From NCBI RefSeq assembly GCF_947507565.1, contig NC_089176.1:1054001-1118000 (forward strand): DNA of 64,000 nucleotides, given 5' to 3'. Within the stretch, counting starts at the first letter, position 1, and each line of letters begins with the position of its first letter. The notes beneath the pieces are model-generated. The model was not told the origin of the DNA and searched no databases. It was given only the letters and a program-made list of their open reading frames with translations. The stretch is from Oscarella lobularis. Lineage: Eukaryota > Porifera > Homoscleromorpha > Homosclerophorida > Oscarellidae. Shown here piece after piece: positions 35,586 through 53,255 of this stretch. A program made the translations under genes and the position numbers.

Positions 35586-36469
35586 TTATTTTGATTCTAC
35601 TGTGATTGTATATGGAGACTTCTTAGCCGACGCCGTATCGTCTGCGTCGTTTGGTTCCACTTTGGCCGTTACGGCGGCTTGAGGCGAAATGTCCGTGAAG
35701 TGATCTTGAACGACGGCGAATCGTATCTCTTCTCCGATGTCGAAGTAGAGATTGTGAGACTCGTCGTTTTCGTCCGCTTTATATGCCCATACCCACGTCT
35801 GTTCTTCTTGATCACTAGCAGTACAAAGGAGTTGTCCTCTCTCTCTATCTCTCGTTTATGCGAGCACATTTCGAAGGTGTACGTACAATTGAGAAGGATG
35901 CGGAAGCAAAGCTGACGGCGCAGTTATGTCGTCGAAAAATCCTAATGAAACTAAACCCCAATCAATAATCAATTAATCAAATATCATTCAAACGCTTACT
36001 CTGGATTCCTTCCTGGGTGCATCGTTTCACCTTTCCGATGAGAATTTCTCCTTGAAAGGGTCGAAATGCGGCACATCTGAATCGAACTAACAGAAACTTT
36101 TTAATAAGGCAAACCTCAGACCCTTTCCTTTGAATAAAAGGTTTATGGTCTGGGGAATGCCTCAATGTCTCTTTCTATTTTTTTTGGAGAAAGGCAAACC
36201 TTCGGAGCAAGCAGAGCCATCTTTATCAGAAATCGATAGATCGGTGATCTTCGTGATGTCAAAAAGACTTATGCACAAGCCTATGCCACAAAGAACCTGC
36301 ACGAGCGCCGTTCCACCGTGGTTCCACGTAACTCATCGCGGGGGGATAGAGTTCTCACCTTGTTAGCATACTTCCTGTTGAGAATATGCACGGCTGACTC
36401 TAGCCGATCTTTTCCGTGTAGATGAGGCTTTACGTAGATAACGTCCTTGATTTCGACGACGAAAAACAT
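35586..36469 (-). CDS. POLR3H: POLR3H (RPC8/Rpc25) RNA polymerase III subunit
   Basis: Stalk subunit of RNA polymerase III, the counterpart of RPB7, with an N-terminal tip domain and an S1 RNA-binding domain. First exon MFFVVEIKDVIYVKPHLHGK through HILNRKYANKV matches the family start (MFVLVEMVDTVRIPP, NKKLANKV). A later exon has FRPFQGEILIGKVKRCTQEG (human [20 protein letters not shown]). The last exon reads LYFDIGEEIRFAVVQDHFTD then ISPQAAVTAKVEPNDADD and ends SPYTITVESK, with the stop at 35586-35588; human has APYTLVGS and then about 18 more residues, so this protein ends slightly earlier. About five short introns. The gene converges on WIPI2 and is head to head with TBCD. Confidence 0.94.
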
Positions 36470-36517
36470 CTGCAACTCAAACGTGGGCGCGCGCGCGCTA
36501 GGTGTTTTCGTCGTGAG
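36470..36517. promoter_or_regulatory. 48-bp bidirectional promoter, POLR3H/TBCD
   Basis: The two start codons are only 48 bp apart. The interval contains an alternating GC run (GCGCGCGCGCGC, about 36487-36498) and no TATA box. Transcription starts for one or both genes may lie inside the other gene. Confidence 0.55.
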
Positions 36518-42566
<6,049 letters not shown>

Positions 42567-42629
42567 TCACTTGACGACTAACGATATTTTCTTGACAACA
42601 ACGTCACGAAATTAGAGGTGCCTAATAAC

Positions 42630-42790
42630 GCACGCGGAACGCGCTCTCCTCCTGAACACGCTCCGTCGTCCCGAAACCAGCTTCGAGGTGAGCCTATCAT
42701 AGCAAAAGTATATGCGCGCGCGAACGTCCTCTGCGTCCGTGATCTCTAATTGATCCGCGCGTCGACCGACATGCCGCCGCCGCAAGCGCG
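42630..42790 (+). pseudogene. Decayed copy of the 5' end of the kelch-like gene
   Basis: This stretch matches the first roughly 175 bp of the kelch-like gene that begins at 46950. Shared runs include GCTCCGTCGTCCC, TTCGAGGTGAGCC (TTCGAAGTGAGCC in the gene), CCTCTGCG followed by CGTGATC, and CGACCGACAT, in the same order and orientation. The copy has small insertions, deletions and an in-frame stop, and it ends before most of the BTB domain, so it cannot make a working protein. It sits between the 3' ends of TBCD and the VioB-like gene, about 4.3 kb from the intact gene. Introns of the parent lie beyond the copied part, so DNA-based or RNA-based copying cannot be told apart. Confidence 0.7.
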
Positions 42791-42933
42791 TCTTGAATAC
42801 ACACTTTATTGGCGCAAGCAGCATACAACAAAGGCAAAAGACGGAAGAAGCAGCGGAGAAACGACCAAAGCTATAAACGATCAGCGCACACTGAGTTCAA
42901 GCACATGCAGTCCTAGCCTGTGCTAGCCTAGTA

Positions 42934-45900
42934 CTAGTACAAACTGCCTCCTTTGCCAGGTGGGAAGAGATCCAGCGGGTTATCGAACGGAGGACCCGCG
43001 TGAAGCAATTCGTCGCCTTCTTGGCTTATCCTTTCTTTGGCAAGATTTTGAGCTTTATTCGTAAACGCCACCATAGTACTGAACGATTTCGCGATGTCCT
43101 TGGGTTCGCCGTTGAAGGCTCGTTGCAGTTGCGAGAGCAGGTCCAAGTAGCTTCTGCTAAATCCTTCGGCCAATAGGCGAACACGAGTATTTTCTTTGTA
43201 TTGCATAGTACGAGGATTGTCCGGCAGAGGCCAAACGCCATTTGGGTCGAAGTTGATTGCTGGCCCGGTGAAAGTCCAGCTGTCATTGTCCTTTATCATC
43301 TCGTGACCGGCTACGATTTGAGCTAATTTGTAGTAGTGGGAGAGCTCTGCACTGCTATTCCGAGTCGCTTCTGTGGGCGAATCCTTCGTTCCTTCGCCTT
43401 GACGAACAATTGTGTCAATGGCTTTTTTGGCCGATTCGAGATCCGTAACGACTATAGCTTCATTTCCCTTCGGCGCTATTTTCACTTGCCACGAATCGCT
43501 TTCATTGAACGTGAGATTACCTTTTTTCGCAAGATCAGTCATGTTCTTTTTCAGCCTCTCATAAAAAGCTCCAATTGTATTGTGATGAAAACTGTGAGGA
43601 TCATCAAGTTCGTTGTCGTCAAAAAGGATATGCTCCGGAGCTTCGAACTCCATGAAAACGTCTCTGATCAGTCCGAGAGAAAGCCGACTTAATCGCAGTG
43701 TCAATTCTGGACGAAGTCCGCCGGGCAAAGGCGTCGGATAAACGGGAATGACGTTATCGTTTTGAATATCAGGCCCGCTACATTCTTCGATGGCGTTCAG
43801 TATGTTTGCCACAAGACTCATGTGGTACATTTCCTCCGTGGCGACGGAGAGCAGAGCTTTTGCGATATACTTGTTCGCTCCTGGCTTGATAGAGAAGTAG
43901 GCGTAGAGATACATTGGTACGCTGATAAGTTCCAACTGCAAAGCTGTCTGAAATCCTTTGCAAACTTCTTCTGTTGTAAAAGAACGTTGCGAGGACAACA
44001 GAGGCATACAATCTTCGCAGGACCCTAGCCAACTTTTGATAAAATCCAATTTTTCGGCTGATAAGTCTCTTGTTGCCGGCATGTAACTTGGATCCTCTTC
44101 GTCGACGCTAAAAACTCGCAGCAAACGGTCTTTGTTTTTAACAACGCTATAGTAGTCGGCCAGCGCGACAATTGGACGCATAACAGGATACAAAATATCG
44201 TATCGTTTCAATATATGATACACACCCGGATGCCCGTCTGTGCCCCACCACGACGGCGTGTCATTGTTACTAGCAAATTTTTCAAATACGTGAATGGTTA
44301 GAGTTGAACCGACTTCAAGGAGTTCTTTCTGCATTTCGTTTTGCAGGTACGTGACTGTGAACAATTGGCCGTCGATTCCGAATCGGCGCACTTTGCCCGA
44401 TCCCGCGGAATTTGCTACAAGTTCAACTGATGCCATGCCGCTGCAATTAGTAAAAATGTCGTAATCATGGCTTGGATCTTGGCCTTCTACTTTGAAATGA
44501 AGTCCTTTCAGTCTTTCCGTCTCATTCACGTTCGGTAGCTGCAGGTCAACGTTAAGATCATCTGGAAACAGATTAGTCTGTATTTTTAAGGGGATGTTAT
44601 AGCCGCACTTGGGCTTTCCTTTCTCGTACGCAAAAAAGGTGTAAGAGTAAGTTTCGCTCGGATTCATGTGCCTCACGAAACGCGTTGTTGGACGGACCAA
44701 CACGCTTGTCTCCTCCATAATGACATCGGTGCAAGTGGGGTCCGAGTCTTCTTTCTTTAGCTGTTCCTTTGGGCATCTGTATAATTGAAAAGTATCGTCT
44801 TTCTCGTCTTCTCTTATTTCAAATTCCAGTATATTATCCGCTAACCAAGGAACGTTCAGGTTAATTGCATCGCCAATTTGTCTTTTCTTTTCTTTTGTTC
44901 TAAGGCACACTCTATCGCCTAGACGAATATCGTCTATTCGATACATGCTGTCGTTTTTTACTCGAGCGAAAGCGTTGCCGAGATCGAGTATTAGTTTATT
45001 GTCGTGGATAACAAATGGAGCCAAATTTGTAGGAGCGTCGGGAAGTGCGCCTTCCTTACGCAAAATGCAGCCTTCTGTGACGCGTAAAAGACGACCGTTA
45101 ACAAAGTTTTCTGGTTGATCTTTTGCGGTCGGACCAATTGTGCCGTTGATTGTTCCAAAAGTGAACTCTTCATTGTCGATGTCCGTAATACAGTGATGAA
45201 GGTCAAACTTGATAGAAAGACTTTCTTCTGAATGCTCTTTGAGAGCCTTCAAAACAGGTGATTTAAAACCATCTGAGTCGTCGTCATCAAAGGAGCCCCA
45301 GGTAAGATCTTCTAACTTGGACTGATACGACACTGTCATTGAGCGGCTACCTGAAATTTGGCGATCGTTGTAGATGCCCCAAAATGGCGCTGGTTTGAAC
45401 GAGCCTATAATCTGTGGTTCACCTTTGTAGGCGCGAATGCCAATTTGCAGTCCAAACAGCATCGAATTCAATTGATTATCGACATCCAGGTCAACCATTT
45501 TAGCAGAAACTTGTGAAATCCCGGTGTCGACTGACTCGCCGATCAGGTGGTCCTCTGTGCTGTTGGAATGGCAGTCGTCATTATCGGGACACACTTTAGT
45601 CACTTTGACGTTGCGAAAAAGAAAATTGCCCGTGCCTCGTGGGTTGAATCTCGCATGATTTCCGTCCATAACTAATTGGTCGGTCAATGTAGTCGTATTT
45701 ATGTCCCAATTCCTGGCGATGTTGTTGATTGTGGAAACATCGGCACGAAAATTTCCCGAAAAATGAATTCTCGGCCTGTTCAGGTAGCTACGACTTTCCG
45801 TCTCCGACCGCGAACATTGACACTAATATAAGGATATTTATACATTTAACGAAGGAAATAGTGCGTCGATGTTGTTACCTCCGGAGCCTTAGCAGTGGAT

Positions 45901-46195
45901 TTCATTTCTGGTACGGCGGAAGCTACGTTTGCATCAAAAGCAGACGAATCTTCTTCACTTCGCATCTCCATTCGTGCCACTGTGTGTGGAGCAAATAATT
46001 AGACGGTAGCTTGCTCCAAATCTAGCCACTAACCATTCTTCAGTGCTCGAACTTTGCTTTCGTCTATGTAGGCAGAGCTGGAATCGAGCCCAATGAGTCT
46101 ACAAAAGAGAGACTGTGACCAGTGTGACGCCACGTGCGCCTCCTATACCAATAATTTCAATCTTACATGAGCGTTAGCATCCAACTGACTGTCAT
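42934..46195 (-). CDS. Secreted VioB/RebD-like protein with ferritin-like domain
   Basis: Homologue of bacterial iminophenyl-pyruvate dimer synthases (VioB of violacein, RebD/StaD of indolocarbazole synthesis). Four exons (46167-46195, 46034-46098, 45879-45979, 42934-45822) join in frame to 1027 residues, against about 1000 for VioB. It opens with a signal peptide, MTVSWMLTLILIGLDSSSAY, then a Ser/Glu-rich linker and LNRPRIHFSGNFRADVSTIN, equivalent to PRIHFRG near the VioB N-terminus. RYDILYPVMRPIVALADYYS and SYMPATRDLSAEKLDFI (about residue 642) match the VioB middle. The ferritin-like domain follows: LELISVPMYLYAYFSI (about 680) and ATEEMYHMSLVANILNAIEE (about 725), with the Glu and ExxH ligands of the family. 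The signal peptide makes it extracellular or vacuolar, unlike the bacterial enzymes. The partner flavin oxidase (VioA/RebO type) is not in this window. Substrate is unknown; family fold is well supported. Confidence 0.8.
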
Positions 46196-46949
46196 TTCAA
46201 ATTACTTTGGAATTCTAGAGTAGCACAAAACATATTCGTTAGCTTCATGTATGCTATAAATAGAATCTAGATGATTATAATATCGCTTAATTAATAGCTT
46301 AGTGTAAATGGGCTCGTGGTTACTTAAGTTTATCGACTTTCAGGTGGCGGCTTTGAGTAATACGTGTAAGTGTAGTTTTAAGGGTTTCAGTTCTTTTAGT
46401 TAATCAAGTTTTGGTGACCGTGGGCGTAGACACGTGGGCCGGCTCTAAACTGATTTCCCGATCGCAATCGAGCTAGATCTACCTCCCTTCGGACACGTAG
46501 TCTGCAGAATACAAAAACGGCGACCTCAAAGCCCTAAATTTGACTGCATGATACGCTCAGCCTTGTCATGCATGCTAGCTGGCAGGGCGGCCCGGCATGC
46601 ACGCTGGGCGCCGCCAGCTAGGCGCCGTTTTGACTTACCACCGTTCAATTCTGTATACGTCAATTGTAAGCGATTTGCGCCACTAATTTCTATATATATA
46701 AGAGCAATTTTAAGGTAAAATTTGGTACCCAGAGTTGATTGCGTGCCTGCACGAGTTGTCTTAGCTTCCGATAACTTAGTGCGCATGAGCTGTGACCTCA
46801 AGTCTTATCTTTTCTCTAATCAACGACGAGGAAAGGATGTAGACTCTACAATCCGTGATACTAGTATCCGTGAGGGCATCCGTGCACGATCGTAGTCGTA
46901 GATCTACGTCACGCCTAGCGCACGAGCCTATTCCCTGGGAGACCGCAGA
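46196..46949. promoter_or_regulatory. Spacer between divergent VioB-like and kelch-like genes
   Basis: No gene is supported. An inverted repeat, CTAGCTGGC (46575-46583) with GCCAGCTAG (46613-46621), lies in a GC-rich patch with a 29-nt loop. An alternating TATATATATAAG run occurs near 46692. Both flanking promoters should be here. Confidence 0.45.
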
Positions 46950-49210
46950 ATGGAACGCTCTCGTTCCCGCGAGCCGGCTCCGTCGTCCCAAACATTCGAA
47001 GTGAGCCCATCGCGTCACAGCATAAAACTTCTCGCGCGCGTGAACGCCCTGCGAGCCGAGCGCCGCCTCTGCGACGTGATCCTTCGCGTCGGCGCGACCG
47101 ACATCCCGTCCCATCGCGCCGTCCTCGCCGCGAGCAGCCCCTACTTCTTCGCCATGTTCACGTCGGACATGGCCGAAGCCGGCCAATCGATCGTAACGAT
47201 GCGCGACATGGATCCGACGATTCTCGAGCGTCTAATCGACTTCGTCTACACGGGCCGACTCGACGTCTCCGTCGACAACGTCCAAGACCTTCTCGCCGCC
47301 GCCGCCCTACTCCAACTCGAAGCCGTTCAGACGCTCTGCAGCGATTTTCTCAAAGACCAACTCGACCCGTCCAATTGTCTCGGCATACGAAATTTCGCCG
47401 AGGCGACCGGCTGCGCGGGTCTCGCCGACGCCGTCGACGAGTTCGCGCGCAATCGCTTCTCGGACGTGGCGAAAAGCGACGAATTTCTCGCGCACTCGTG
47501 CGATCGCGTCGCCGAAATGCTGAGCAGCGACGATTTGAACGTTCGCGGCGAGGAGGAGATCTACGAGGCGGTCGTCCGTTGGATTGCGCACGACAAGGCC
47601 GAACGGGCGCCCCTTTTGCCGACGCTTCTGCGTCACGTGCGACTGCCGCTGCTCGACGCCGACTATCTCGTTCGAAACGTCGACTCGAACGAACTCGTTC
47701 GATCGAATATGGAATGTCGGGATTTGCTCGACGAGGCGAAGCGTTATCATCTCGTCGAGGTATGGTGTTCGGCGCGATTCTTAACTTAATTAACGTTGCC
47801 TAGAGAGTTTCTAAGAGAGAGAAGGCATAGTAGTATGTCCTGATATGCCCAGTTTTATTGATCTCACTTATTAATTAAAGTATAATTTGTGCCTTATAGC
47901 TGCTTTTCTTTTAGTCCTATCGACGATCGACCGATTTGCCCAAGAGCGCCCAGTTGCGGAAGTCGTGTGTCGGCGTTCTCTACGCCGTCGGCGGCAAGGA
48001 GTCGTCCGATACGATCAGTCGCGGCGTGGAGTGCTATCGATTGAGGTCGAACGAGTGGAATCGAGAAACGGAAATGATCGTTCGACGTCAGCAACTCGGC
48101 GTCGGGTTTTTGATGAAGCGGATCTATGCCGTCGGCGGATCGGACGGGACGACGCGATTGAGCAGCGTCGAGGCTTTTGATCCGGTGACGTCGAATTGGG
48201 CATTTGTTGCGCCAATGAACACGTGCCGATCGGGAGTGGGAGTTGGGATATTGGGAGGCAATGCTATGTATGCTGCCGGTATGGAAGTATTGTCTTAGCA
48301 GGGAGAGAAAGAGATTTTAAACTGTACTCTACTAGGCGGATACGATGGCAGAAATTGCTTGAACACTATGGAACGATATGATTTGGATTTAAATATGTGG
48401 AGTTATGTGGCGCCTATGACGACAAGGCGAAGTTTTCCTGGTGAGTTCTGATAGAGGCTTTCTAGTCAGCGTATATACTATTTGCTATAAAAGGTGTCAC
48501 TGTTCTGGATGACAAACTGTACGTCGTCGGTGGAAATGACGGATCTGCCTTTCTCAGCGTTGCGGAGTGCTATCATCCTCACTTGGATCGTTGGGCGTCG
48601 ATGCCCGCACTCAACAAGTCAAGGGCTGGAATCGGGATTACAGTACTAGGTAAAGAAGCGGAGGCTATTGGGGAAAGTTGTTACTCCAGAGTGTAGTTGT
48701 AGAGGCTTCAGTTTACTGACCCTCCACCACATGTCTATTGCTTTGGCCTGATGATGCCCGCAATATGCATGTTTTGCTGCATTACGGCAGTCTCGTTGGC
48801 TCATTCTAATCAAAAGCTAACAATGATAGTTCAATTAGGACAGACCTTATTACTTAAATTCGATTACTGTATTGCTATAGGAGGTAAAATGTTTTGTCTT
48901 CTTGTCTCGAACAGGCGGACGACTCTTTGTTGGCGGAGGTAACGATGGAACGACTCGACTCGAGTCCGTTGAATGCTACGATCCGCGCGTCGGCCAATGG
49001 GAGCTTGTGGCGTCGATGAAATCACCTCGCGACGGCGTTTGCATGGCCCAACTTGGACAGAGCATAATAGCCTTGGGCGGAATCAACGGTCCATCGTACT
49101 TGAACTCGGCCGAAATGTACGATCCTCGAATGAATCGATGGGAAATGATTGCTCCCATGGAATCATGTCGTGCGGCGGCTGGAGCTGCCGTCATTCCTTC
49201 CTCTTATTGA
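46950..49210 (+). CDS. Kelch-like BTB-BACK-Kelch protein
   Basis: Substrate adaptor of a Cullin-3 RING ubiquitin ligase, by family. Five exons (46950-47759, 47915-48278, 48336-48440, 48494-48649, 48915-49210). BTB domain: [20 protein letters not shown] then [22 protein letters not shown] domain: [20 protein letters not shown]. The kelch propeller has repeats such as [60 protein letters not shown] and [20 protein letters not shown], each closed by a Trp; six blades can be counted. The protein is 576 residues, the usual length. The first exon is much richer in GC than the rest. It resembles the KLHL8/17/20 group, but I cannot place it closer. The intron before the last exon (265 nt) is the longest. 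Confidence 0.93.
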
Positions 49211-49427
49211 AGAAATAGTTAAATATTAATTACGTAATTCTTTCTAGTTAAGATCCTTTTGATTTCTGAAATTTTGATTCAACACTGCCGTGTATTGTAG
49301 TGCAGATCTTATCATGTCGGAGTTCTCCCGCACTTTTTCGGCTTAGCGCGCGTGAAGGTCCGCTTTTCTGGGTTGTTCTCGCCAGCGGATCGACTTCTCC
49401 GTGTTCATGTGACATCAGAAGCAGTCT

Positions 49428-52400
49428 ATGGAATCCTATGTAGACTCGGATTACCTGGAAATCGATCGACGCGGCTGGAAGCGGAAGTTATCGTTCGAAA
49501 GCTCGGAAAGTAATGTCTACGAGCGTCCTATACCTGGAAATCATATTCTTTGCAGACAGTCGAAAGGTATTTCGTAATGGCGATATAGACGACAGGACAA
49601 ATTCAAAGTCGAATGTACATCGCCTGAAAGTGTCATCTTCTGACGGACAAAGTGCCAGTTTTTCCATCAAGCCAGACACCGGATTTTCCGGAGTACGTGC
49701 AGCGCGACCTCTCCGCGCTAAACGTTGAGATTGTTTCCAGAAGACCGTTTTTGAGCCTGGCAGCTTGCTGCTCGTACCCTGCAACGTTCTCCGACACGAA
49801 ATACGCAATAAGGTATAGTCGATCGGTTCTATGATCTGCGACGCCTTCATGGGCTTGTCTTGTGCACAGCGATATCAGAGCGCTATGAGAAGAGCGAATG
49901 CTCTCGAAGAGAAAAGGTGCATCAAAAATGAATAACACTCAATAATTAATTAATTAGTTAATTAATTAATTAAGCGTACGTTTGGACGAGACTGCTGACG
50001 AGACTGCCGATGTTTCTTTCGCTGAGACTGAGGACGAAGTGACAGTTGAAAGTCCAAGTGAAGAGCTGTGGGTCCAGAAACATGCAGCGAAGCAGTTCAC
50101 TCATCTACTAAGTGATGACGTACGTAACCCAGTGAAGGAACATCAAGTTTGATTGCGTATTTATTCTTCTCTCTCTCTCTATGAGTAGGGAGTTAATCGA
50201 ATTCTCCTATCTTGGCTTAAGCTCTGGGACGGGGCTGTGTTCGGAGCTTCGGACGCTTCGAAAAAGTTCAATACGGATCACGCTGACCTTCAGCAGATGT
50301 TCTCGACGAGACCGCCCGACAAACAGCAAAGCCAGCCCGTCCCTTTTCCAGAGGTGACGTCTATGATATTATTAATATTTTCTCTGTGATCTGCATTTGT
50401 TCAGGCCGTTGATGATCTACGACCTAAGCAAAAGGTGCTTTTATGTCTACTTTTTCTTGTCTTTTCTTAATGTCAAGCTTGGGAACAGATTGCCTTACTG
50501 TCTGGCCCTCCAGGTCTTGGCAAAACGACGCTTGCTCACGTTCTTGCCGTTCACGCTGGCTATTCGCCAATAGAGATTAATGCAAGGTAACTTGTTAGGG
50601 TTGGCTTTGTTAGCGTGCCGTTTAATCGCTTCCTTTTGGGGTTCCGTAGCGATGATAGATCACCTGAAATGATGAAGAACGTCCTCGAGAACGTGACAAA
50701 AACGAGGAGTCTTTCGTGGACGGACGAAAAGCCTAATTGTCTAATAATCGACGAAATTGACGGCGCCTTGTCGGTGTGACCATACATAAAGTGGTATTAA
50801 TGTTCCCAAAGAACGTCTATGCATTTTAGACAGCCATCAACGTCCTCGTTTCTGTCCTAAAGGGAACATCACGAGGAAGGAAAAGTAACTGATGTCTATA
50901 ATACCAAAGACCGTGTTTCAAAATATTCCTGTTGTAGCTTCTAAGAAGAAGAAAACCTCGTCTGAACAGCACGTCGTGTCAAGACCAATAATAGCCATTT
51001 GCAATGATATGTATAGTAGTAACCTTAAGACTTGGGCCATCTCGTATATACCTATACTCTGTCGTTTGTTTAGCCACAGTCCCTCTCTCAGGTCACTAAA
51101 GCCTCTTGCTCTGCTGCTTAATGTTCCACCTCTCGACACGGCGCGACTTGCAACGCGTTTGCATCAGGCACGACTTAATTAATTCCCTGCGATGATCTCC
51201 AAAATTTACTTTTTCATGTGGCGTTTTATAGATTTCGTTGAAAGAACGACTGCCCGTGTCAACGTCTGCTCTTATATCGCTTTGCGAAAAGACGTCGAAT
51301 GACGTTCGGTCCTGTCTAAACGTTTTGCAGGTGAGCATTGCATTTAACCGTTGATCGGCTTTGTACGTGCTGGTATTTCTTTAATTCATAGTTTCTGCAT
51401 CAATCGAATCAAACTTTAGAAATGGAGACTGTCGAGTCAGTCTACATTGGACAAAAAGACGTTCAAAAGACCCTCTTTTCGTTTTGGCAAGACGTCTTCA
51501 TTCTAAGCAGGAAGAAGTAAGAAAACGACACGACAACAAAACGCTGATATATTCTTTCAACAGAAAATCTCTAAAAATGATCGACGGGCAAGGCCGTAGT
51601 TCAGGTACCACAAGGAAAATCAATTTTTATAGTCTTCATTTCGAAGTATCCATAGCCCAGTCGCAATTTCAGTCCGTTATTCTTGGACTAAGTCAGTCTG
51701 GCGACTACGATAAAGCTGTTCAAGGCAGAGACGTTCATTTTCTGTACAGTACGTGCCTTGATAGATTTGACGTCTAGGTTTGTTTGAAAACTATCTGAAA
51801 GCCAAAGTTTTGGATCATTCGTCCGAGAGCGTAACTGACCCCCTTAGACTTACGACTACTATATCTCTCACACGTGTTGGTTTTTTTTTAATCTAAGCTT
51901 TCAATTGCTCTGGATTGGGTGCTCTTTGCCGATCAGCTTCACACAACTATATATCGCGAGCAAGCCTATGAATTGATGCCCTATTTTCCCTATGTGGGCG
52001 GTCTTTTCTTTATCCTTTTCGCTGCTGCTTCATTTCCTCGAGTGACGTATCCTAGTAGCTTCTACGAGGTACTTGTGAATAGTCTTTCGTTCCTGCGTTT
52101 TCTCATTCTCTGTCTCACAGCACTTTGCACAAATGGACAGAATTAAAAAGATAGCCAGCTCACTTTATGCTGGCTTCCCCGTTGGAGTCCATCAAAGTTT
52201 CGACGTCAGTACTCTTATCACGCTCGTCGCTCCGAGGCTGCATCAAATTTTATCTCCAACCTTTCGCCCTGTGCGCCTTTTTTCCCCCCCAACGTTGGCA
52301 CCACTACTATTTGTGTCTTTTAGGTTGACGTGAAATTATTTGGACAGTGTGAAAAGGAGCAGTTGAAGGCTATGGTGAATCTAATGGTTGCTTACAATAT

Positions 52401-53099
52401 TAGCTATGGCCAGCAGAGGCAGCCAGACGGACAATATGCTTATGAGTTTGAACCGTGAGTAAATCGACTGCTACTTGGCATCTGTCTCACTCTTTTGCAT
52501 TAGGAATATAGATTTGATCACGAAATTTTCTGAAAGCGGACAACGCCCGCTGAATTATTCAACCAGACAGCTCATAGCACACGAGGTACGTTCACAGGTT
52601 TTAATTTCTTGTCTTCTCGCAACTCTGGTCAGATTGAAAAGGAGAAAATGAGACGAAGTGACACGAGCTACGAAATGAGCTCACGCTCAGAGTACAGTAC
52701 CTTTCAGCCAGAGATGCACTTGTCTTGACGACATACTTATCTAGCGAAGCATCTTTGATGAAAGGAAAAGCAACGAGTCACGTTCCTCATGATATCAAAA
52801 GTCAATTCAAAGTACAGACCCGGGTAAAAGAAAGGCGTTGTGCATATAAACACTGGACGTTTCAGTGTCATTGCTTTTAGCTCAAAACTAAAGAAGATGG
52901 TTTTTTTCAATTTCGTTCGTCAAAAGGTACCCAGCATGAATTTCACGTGATTAATTATTGTTATGATAAGCGCATGATAGCGGAAGAAATGTCCACGAAA
53001 CGATCTGGTGGTGGCCCACAGCATTCACTCTGGTTCCGATTCACAGAAGGTTTTTCCAACGCAGTCAAAAGAGCAGTCAAAGTCCAGGATTTTTTGTAA
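49428..53099 (+). CDS. CHTF18: CHTF18 (Ctf18) alternative RFC large subunit
   Basis: Large subunit of the Ctf18-RFC clamp loader, which loads PCNA for leading-strand synthesis and sister-chromatid cohesion. The start [20 protein letters not shown] is the likely one. Then: [35 protein letters not shown]; Walker [21 protein letters not shown] (near 50510); [20 protein letters not shown]; Walker [30 protein letters not shown] (near 50980); the sensor region with [15 protein letters not shown] before it; LSWQD-like C-terminal helical domain; and the last exon [20 protein letters not shown] then KVQDFL with TAA at 53097-53099. That C-terminal motif (WFRFNEGVSNAVRR in human) binds Ctf8/Dcc1 and is diagnostic. 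Many short introns; borders in the middle were placed only approximately. Confidence 0.94.
49941..49973. repeat. TTAA tandem repeat in CHTF18 intron
   Basis: Short AATTAATTAATTAG-type run within an early intron of CHTF18, the same simple-repeat family as those near 2010, 3712 and 11350. Confidence 0.85.
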
Positions 53100-53255
53100 G
53101 TACATTATTAGATACCAGAAAGAAAACACTACACAGAAAGCTTTTCGCAATCACGGACGGGTTCAAGCAGAGACACACAGAGTCCTCGAAAGACTTTAAT
53201 TAACGCTAGACCATAGCACCAAATATTATTATTACACACACATCTATTCTCACAA

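Noticed and set aside
46526-46801. Minus-strand open frame of 91 codons in the VioB-like/kelch-like spacer
   Set aside because: Low-complexity composition and it spans the inverted repeat; no similarity seen.
48650-48914. Possible extra exon (63 codons, 48751-48942) in the long kelch-like intron
   Set aside because: Its frame does not match the kelch repeats on either side, and the direct join of 48649 to 48915 restores a perfect kelch repeat.
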